Shown here: positions 58,424 through 64,000 of the stretch, piece by piece | How the letters are laid out: every line of letters starts with the position of its first letter | Position numbering within the stretch: the first letter of the stretch is position 1 | Source: Pseudocercospora fijiensis CIRAD86 | Lineage: Eukaryota > Ascomycota > Dothideomycetes > Mycosphaerellales > Mycosphaerellaceae | DNA length: 64,000 nt | Reading direction: 5' to 3' | Assembly (NCBI RefSeq): GCF_000340215.1 | Contig: NW_006921538.1 | Coordinates: forward strand, 682,001 to 746,000 | Notes under the pieces: model-generated | Database searches by the model: none | Told to the model about the DNA's origin: nothing | Seen by the model: only the letters and a program-made list of their open reading frames with translations | Made by a program: the position numbers and the translations under genes

Positions 58424-59746
58424 ATGTCAGCCTCCATCCCGACTTCGTCTTTCTGCCTCGTGCCAGCTTTGGTGCTGTACTTGGCTCTGGTCCACAGCCT
58501 ACGATATCGACGTAGCCATGAAGTGCAACGCAAGTACCCAACTCGAGCTTCCTTGGGCACCATGACTTTGGACGATGCATTCCGGATCCAACTCAGACTC
58601 CCGGAACTCGAATTCCCAACTATTTTCTCCGTCTCCGTATTCTTCGCGCTCTTCAAGGTATACTACGATCGTACTCTTGACTGTGGAACCACTTCTGACA
58701 AGGACAGACTTATGGAATTCCATCAATATCAAAACTATTGGTCGCAACCGGTCAACTCTCAAATGGAAAGACAGCATCGAAACGAGCTGCAGATACGGGA
58801 GTCATCCTTACAGAAGTCGTGCTTCACCACCCTTTGGATCCTCGAGCCATGGACGGAATTGCGCGCATGAACTACCTGCACGGCCTATATCGCAAATCGG
58901 GCAAGATCAGCGACGACGACATGCTCTACACTTTGAGCCTTTTTGCTCTCGAGCCAATTCGCTGGACAAAGCAGTTCGAATGGCGACAAGTCAACGACGT
59001 CGAGCGATGCGCAATAGGCACATATTGGCGCTACATGGGCGACGCCATGGAAATACCATTTAATTCTTTAAAATCTTACGAAACCGGATGGGCGGATGGA
59101 TTGCAATTTATCGACGACCTAGCAGAATGGAGTGTGGAATACGAAGCCAAAGCAATGGTACCTGCAGAATCAAACAAGGTCGTGGCGCAAGGCACGATTG
59201 ATATTGGTCTTTTCAACGTCCCTAAATTCTTGCATGGTGTAGCCCTTTCATTTGTAGCAGCTGTGCTGCAGCCCCATCTACGTCGCGCCATGATGTAAGT
59301 TACCTGGAAATCTTGCAGAGCTCCGACTGACGGTTTCCAGGTTCCCAGATCCTCCGGAGTGGGCTATTGCGACCTTTACTACGATCGTCACAGTACGAAA
59401 ATTCGTACTCCGCCACTTCTTCCTCCCGAGACCATACTTCCTCAGGGATCGATGGTGGAGTGAACATCCGAACACCCACGGACGGATCAATGCCAAGCAA
59501 TTTATATCGTTGCCTTGGTACATCGAGCCAACATTCGCTGCAAGATGGGGTTACAAAGCCTGGTTGTTACGGCTGATCGGCAGTAAAGTACCCGGTGACG
59601 ATGGTGATAGCTACGAGCCGAAAGGCTACGTAATCTCAGAGTTGGGGCCGGATTCTTTGCGACACAAAGGCGCTGAACAAATGAAGACAACACGCGATGC
59701 CCTAGCGAACGGCACTAGAGTCGGCTGCCCCTTTTCGCGCTGGTAA
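58424..59746 (+). CDS. ER-bound oxygenase, mpaB/DUF2236 family
   Basis: Three exons (58424-58657, 58708-59294, 59341-59746) encode 408 residues; the 50-nt and 46-nt introns have GTATAC...GACAG and GTAAGT...TTCCAG borders and keep the frame. An N-terminal hydrophobic anchor (LVPALVLYLALVHSL) precedes YRRSHEVQRKYPTRA. Family blocks: EFPTIFSVSVFFALFK joined to TYGIPSISKLLVATGQLS, ASKRAADTGVILTE, RMNYLHGLYRKSGKISDDDM, LYTLSLFALEPIRWT, FEWR, then HFFLPRPYFL and LPWYIEPTFAARWG. The family includes MpaB of mycophenolic acid biosynthesis, an ER-membrane oxygenase that cleaves a prenyl side chain, and is distantly related to latex-clearing proteins. The gene looks intact. Substrate unknown. Confidence 0.9.
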
Positions 59747-60528
59747 TAGCAGACGAGCTATAATGCCAATTCCTCAGATAGAATGATCGCCCATAGAGTG
59801 CAGAACCCATTAGGTTACTGGTTGACCTGATATGTGCCAGGCACGTTTACCAGGTAGCGACAGCGTAGACCTGACCATTGAAAACTTGCACCGCAAAGCC
59901 GGCGACTATGGATGAGTGCACTTACACTTTCTCAGTCCCGCAAATCAAAATACAGGTGTTTGATTGGAATCATATGCTTGAATATTGTAGGATAGTTAGT
60001 AAAGGCCTCTAGTGTTGCGATGGAGGAAGTTCTAGAAGCTCAGTCGTGGAGAGCCAAGAAGTGGCTGACGTGTGGCAGGGATCGGGCTCAATTCCGAGGA
60101 TCTGATAGGCATTTATTCACGCATTTATCTGATTCAGATTTCTACTTCGTCCATCCATTCAGCCGGGCAAGGGCAAGGTCGCCAAGGCATACCTATTGAG
60201 CCACTGCACTTCATCTCACTCGCTGCAAAAACTCCCTCACAGACAGAGCAGGAAAGCGAGCAGGCGAACACAACCCCGCTGGTGTACCTGCATTGGTGCA
60301 CTATAGACGGCAGTCAACAAGCTTCCTCGGCTGATGGGAACATCTGTGTCTTCATCATTGTGCATGAATTGGTACTAGGCGTCATGCTTTAAGACCCACG
60401 GCCAATCCAGGCGTGATCCTCCGCGCGTGAAACAATCCTTCGAGGCTCTGACCAGAAGTTGGACATGCTTGTCGAAGGAGCCTGGCCTATTCCTGTTCAG
60501 ATATTGAGCCCCAAATGATGCGTGTGAT
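59747..60528. other. intergenic region with a dispersed repeat copy
   Basis: Holds the 3' UTR of the oxygenase gene, repeat copy 2 (59941-60145) and the promoter of the Zn2Cys6 gene. An open frame at 60072-60392 runs through the repeat and has no family features; not called. Confidence 0.5.
59941..60145. repeat. dispersed direct repeat, copy 2
   Basis: Partner of 50991-51150. It retains CpA/TpG and is about 45 bp longer. Confidence 0.7.
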
Positions 60529-62156
60529 ATGCCGAACTATGGAGGCGTGTACCGTGGATGCGCTTCTTGCAGGCGGAGAAAGAAAAAGGTTACCTGATCA
60601 TGCATTGCCCGAGCGTACACATTGCTGATACAGTTGTGCAGTGCGACCAGACCTACCCTGCTTGTCAAAGATGTCTGAGCAGAGGCGAGACTTGCCCTGG
60701 TGTCGCGGCCACGGCGGACGCAATGTTTCGTCACCAAGTAGCAAACCCCTCAGACAAGTCTGCTGCCAAAAGATCAACGAGCAAACATGAGCCCGCAACT
60801 CCGGCTTCGAGTCCTTCACAGGAAATCACGATTATCCCGAGACCTGATTTGGAGTCTAAAATAAGAGAGCATCAGAAACCACCAGCAGCGTTCGCGGGTA
60901 AGATAGACGACTTGGTCGAGCCCCCTGATCTGCCACAAACTCTACATCCAAGTCTTGAGAATGTCGCCGAGTTCCACTTCTTTAGCAAGATCGTCACTTC
61001 GATTGGATGGCTTTCGTACATTCCGGATGTGTATAGCTCATCGCCTGAACAAAGCCCTCTACGAAAGCTGGTAGGAGCAGCATCGCTTTCTGTGCTCGCG
61101 AAGCAGAGAAAAGACGCGTCCCTCTTTGTGACCGCGAGAAATGCGAATGGCATGGCTCTCAGAGCTCTCCACAATGCGATAGGAGACCAAGGACAATACC
61201 TGCAAGATGACGTGCTCTTTGCCGTCGGCCTTTGTAGGATCACTTGTATCCTGCAAGGTGACCCGGGAACGACAGCAAGAACACATTCTGTGGGCCTGCA
61301 AAAACTCTTACAACAGCGATTGCGAATCTCTGACTCTTCCGAGCCCACAGATGCAATTCTCGAGTTGATCCGAAGCGCCAAGGCAGAGCTTCCTATCCTG
61401 CTGCTTCACAATACACGCGACGACATAGCGTTGCAAGGCGATTCAGACGACGACTCTTTCTGGGACTGCTCGGGCATCTGTCAATGCGAGAAGCGAATAG
61501 CGCTCCTGTGCTCTGATGTGGGCGACGTTCTCCGCAAGTTTCACTCCACCGCACAGCCGGCTCATTTCGATGTCTGCACCACGCTCACGCAGGCTCTGGA
61601 TCTGGATGCCAGACTAGTATCGTGGACTGGTGGATTGGCTCCTATTGCTTGGTCTCAGCACCTCGAACACGCTATACGCTCTGGGCTGTGGCCAAGCAGA
61701 CCAGGATACTTCTCCGACATGCAAGTTGCCACATTCTGGACTCATCTACAAGCAGCACGTATTTTACTCTTGGAATGCATCGTCAGCATGGCGGTCGAGC
61801 TGATCAGACAAGGGGAGAGCTACAACTATGCGAAGCTCGATGTTGATGGAATCCTCAGCAAGGCTATCACAACCATAGATGTGATGGCCTATTGGATCTG
61901 CTTCTGTATTCCGGTGCATCTTTACAGCGTTGGCAAGGAGGAGGAGCTGATGTTGGACTCCCCAAACGGCGTAGCAGGGGCAGCCGGCATTGTCTGGCCT
62001 CTACAAGTAGTTCTGAGTAGCGTGAGCGCCAAAGATCAGTATAAAGACCAGGCTCGAGAAACGCTGGAGAAGCTGAGAGTGGAGTATGGAATTGGCCAGG
62101 CCAGGACTACTCTGGAGAACTGCCATCATCTTGGACACTGGTCAACCTTACCTTGA
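60529..62156 (+). CDS. Zn2Cys6 transcription factor
   Basis: Exon 1 (60529-60588) and exon 2 (60642-62156) encode 524 residues. The 53-nt intron (GTTACC...TGCAG) falls inside the zinc cluster, which reads CASCRRRKKKCDQTYPACQR and ends CLSRGETC: Cys 11, 14, 21, 28, 31 and 38 with CX2CX6CX6CX2CX6C spacing. A Ser/Pro-rich linker leads to a fungal-specific regulatory domain (HFFSKIVTSIGWLSYIPDVY, GAASLSVLAKQRK, FAVGLCRITCILQGDP). The protein should bind DNA in the nucleus and regulate transcription. The neighbouring oxygenase makes a pathway role plausible but unproven. Without the intron, an in-frame later start would lose the first three cysteines. Confidence 0.9.
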
Positions 62157-62836
62157 GCTCAGTTAAACAGAGTCAGCGTTTCAAAGAAAAATCTCACCAC
62201 TTGGCAAAGGTGGGATAGCAACTTCGGAGGCCAGATGCCTTCCAGGCACTATTGGGTGCCGTGACGGAACTGGACCACAAATTTGGGTACACTGGAGCTG
62301 AAGCTGCACAGATCAATCTCAGGCTTGAATGAAAGCAAGCGAACCTCTTGGCCCTGTGATGAGAGATGCAGCTTTCCTCAGATGCTTATACAAAGCCCCA
62401 TGGGTGACCCAAGCGCCGCATCCACGGCTCCTTGTCATGCTGGTGGGACCGCTGTAGTCCCGTGGCCGTTTCTTCGAATCACAGACTGAGTGACTGGATC
62501 TCGATCAAGCAATTACAGAGAGCTAGGTGGAATAGATTGAGATATATGGAGGACTCGGAAGTAGAGTGAGCGAATCATCAGACTTATGAGCATGCGGGAA
62601 GCGGGACAATTGCATAGACGGATGCATTCGATGGCCAATGAGGGCGGCGAAACCCTGGTAGAGACATGAATTGATAAAGTACGAATCGTTGCTTAAAAGT
62701 GGTCTTAGAGGTAAATGTTCGGCGTTCGGCAGAACATTTCTCCGCCAGTGCCAATCTTATCGATACGACTCTCCAAAATCTCCATCTCCACTTTGATTCT
62801 TGCGACAACACGTCCTTCGCAGTCATCGCATTCAAA
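62157..62836. other. intergenic region upstream of RRS1
   Basis: No gene supported. It probably holds the 3' UTR of the regulator and the RRS1 promoter. The minus-strand frame 62584-62880 and plus frame 62283-62489 lack family features. Confidence 0.45.
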
Positions 62837-63462
62837 ATGTCAGCCATGGACCTCGACAACCAGCGCCCCCAACCATACACCTTCGACCTCGGCCACCTAT
62901 CCTGCTACGACCCCAACCCTCTTCCCTCCCTCCCCACCAACCCCTCAGAAAAAGAATCCATCCTCCAAACCACCGCGCAATCCTGCGCACAATCCCTCAT
63001 CCACCAGCTCCTCAAAACCTGCGCCATAACTCGAAACTCAGACGACGGGACCTTACAAATCCAACTCCCGCAACCCGAATACCGTCTCCCAAGGGAGAAA
63101 CCCGTGCCGAAAGAAAAGGAAAAGACGAAATGGGAAAGGTTTGCGGAGAAGAAGGGGATTAAGAAGAAAGGGAAGGATGGGAAACAGATGTTTGATGAGG
63201 AGAGAGGGGAATGGAGGCAAAAGTATGGGTATAAGCCGGGAGAGAAGAGGAGGGGGGAGGTGCAGGGGGATTGGATTGTGGAGGTTGATGAGAAGGCGGA
63301 GCGACAGGCGAAGAAGGAGGGGAATGGGAAGGTTAAGGGTAAGTTCGAGTTCATTCGTGAGCAGACAGATCATGGATTTCGGTGGTGGGCTAACGGAGAT
63401 TTTCAGGTGAGGGCGATATTGCGAGGAGGGATCGCAAGTTGAATAAGAGGAAAGGGAAATGA
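62837..63462 (+). CDS. RRS1: ribosome biogenesis regulatory protein RRS1 homologue
   Basis: RRS1 acts in nuclear assembly of the 60S subunit, where it brings 5S RNP proteins to pre-ribosomes. The ATG at 62837 gives MSAMDLDNQ, then family motifs: YTFDLGHLSCYDPNPLPSLP (about residues 14-33), YRLPREKPVPKEKEKTKWER with FAEKKGIKKKGKDGKQMFDE (the strongest RRS1 signature), EWRQKYGYKPG and a basic tail. I place an intron at 63339-63406 (GTAAGT, branch CTAAC, TTTTCAG). The spliced end GEGDIARRDRKLNKRKGK at the TGA at 63460-63462 is more RRS1-like than reading through to 63442. Predicted length 185 residues. It is a housekeeping gene, so the right end of the window is ordinary euchromatin. Confidence 0.92.
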
Positions 63463-64000
63463 AGAATTCATGCTGCGTGCGAACGAGAGGCGAAATTTTT
63501 ACTTGGAGAAAGACAAGACGTCCATGGACTATAAGCTTCGTGCACACGGAGAGGTCAGAAAGTAGGACGATTTGCACTGCTGTCGCTGCATCGATGCACG
63601 AAGATACCGAGACTGCAGAACACTTCGAGGTACGGAGGCGAAGCTTCCACAGCAAGCGGGCAGACGAAGAAGTCAAAAATTAGCATTCGACCTTCGACGT
63701 CTTTGTCTGCAAGTCGTGGGAACGAGGCTGGCAAAGCATGATCAACGCTAATGCTAGAGATGGAGGTTAGGCACTAGCGTTGTATGGGGATTTACTTGGG
63801 ATAGAGGTACCGATTGAGCGAGAAATTAACGCGATGTTGCCACAAGATAAGATCAGCCTCTCCCCCTCTTTAACTACATCGATACGATCCCCTAAAACGA
63901 GCACGATCACCGAAGTTCGGATGTGAGTCCTTCGAAGTGCCTATATGTCACGCCTGCGCGGTGTCCGTGCCAGAAATCGGGACCTTACACAACATGTGGA
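63463..64000. other. right end of the window, no gene supported
   Basis: Normal composition, no RIP. A short frame at 63459-63683 overlaps the presumed RRS1 3' UTR and has no family features. No tRNA or rRNA was recognised. Confidence 0.45.

Noticed and set aside
60072..60392. Upstream open frame before the Zn2Cys6 gene
   Set aside because: Runs through the dispersed repeat and shows no family features or splice link to the regulator.
63339..63442. Unspliced C-terminus of RRS1 (…RAILRGGIAS)
   Set aside because: A GTAAGT...CTAAC...TTTTCAG intron at 63339-63406 gives a basic end (RRDRKLNKRKGK) that fits the family better.
63880..64000. Possible 5S rRNA or tRNA at the window end
   Set aside because: No internal promoter boxes or cloverleaf could be matched.

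Overview
This window is from a filamentous ascomycete (Pezizomycotina). The signs are 44-68 nt GT-AG introns, a Zn2Cys6 regulator, an RRS1 homologue, an mpaB-type ER-bound oxygenase, a cellobiose-dehydrogenase-type GMC enzyme, and about 50 kb of DNA carrying repeat-induced point mutation (RIP). In the RIP tracts CpA and TpG have nearly disappeared in favour of TpA while CpG survives, so former coding frames are full of TAG/TAA stops where CAG, CAA or TGG once stood. No genus can be named from sequence alone.

Layout. Left arm: a SET-domain gene (453-1672, one apparent frameshift), a 509-bp TIR element, about 1 kb of unassigned RIP'd DNA, a complete RIP-killed Fot1/pogo transposon (3636-6420, TA target duplication), an intact secreted GMC dehydrogenase (6716-8430), and a LaeA/UMTA-type methyltransferase (8583-9457, minus) whose 5' two thirds are RIP'd. 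Centre, 9570-50718: one nested block. Chromovirus V (minus strand, target duplication TTCTA) was entered by a 9,969-bp hAT element (Y1, duplication TAACTATA) and by a second chromovirus W (duplication TAGGT). W in turn holds a second hAT copy (Y2, 9,966 bp, opposite orientation) and a third chromovirus A (duplication CGTAC). Right arm: a Copia element (51443-56793, duplication CTCCT) that splits a membrane-protein gene, then intact genes for an mpaB-like oxygenase (58424-59746), a Zn2Cys6 regulator (60529-62156) and RRS1 (62837-63462).

The main discovery candidate is the hAT element. Besides a complete but RIP-mutated hAT transposase it carries two different histone H3-fold genes and one unrecognised gene in the opposite orientation. 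Both copies (Y1, Y2) have the same cargo at mirrored positions. The H3 identification is unusually well supported: nearly all in-frame stops fall where canonical H3 has glutamine, exactly what CAA/CAG to TAA/TAG RIP would produce. I know of no described histone-carrying hAT transposon, but no database search was possible here.

The host genes that flank the block (GMC dehydrogenase, methyltransferase, membrane protein, oxygenase, Zn2Cys6 regulator) could be the remains of a small metabolic gene cluster broken by transposons and by RIP leaking into adjacent single-copy sequence. Coordinates of RIP'd coding regions are approximate because start codons and splice sites have mutated.
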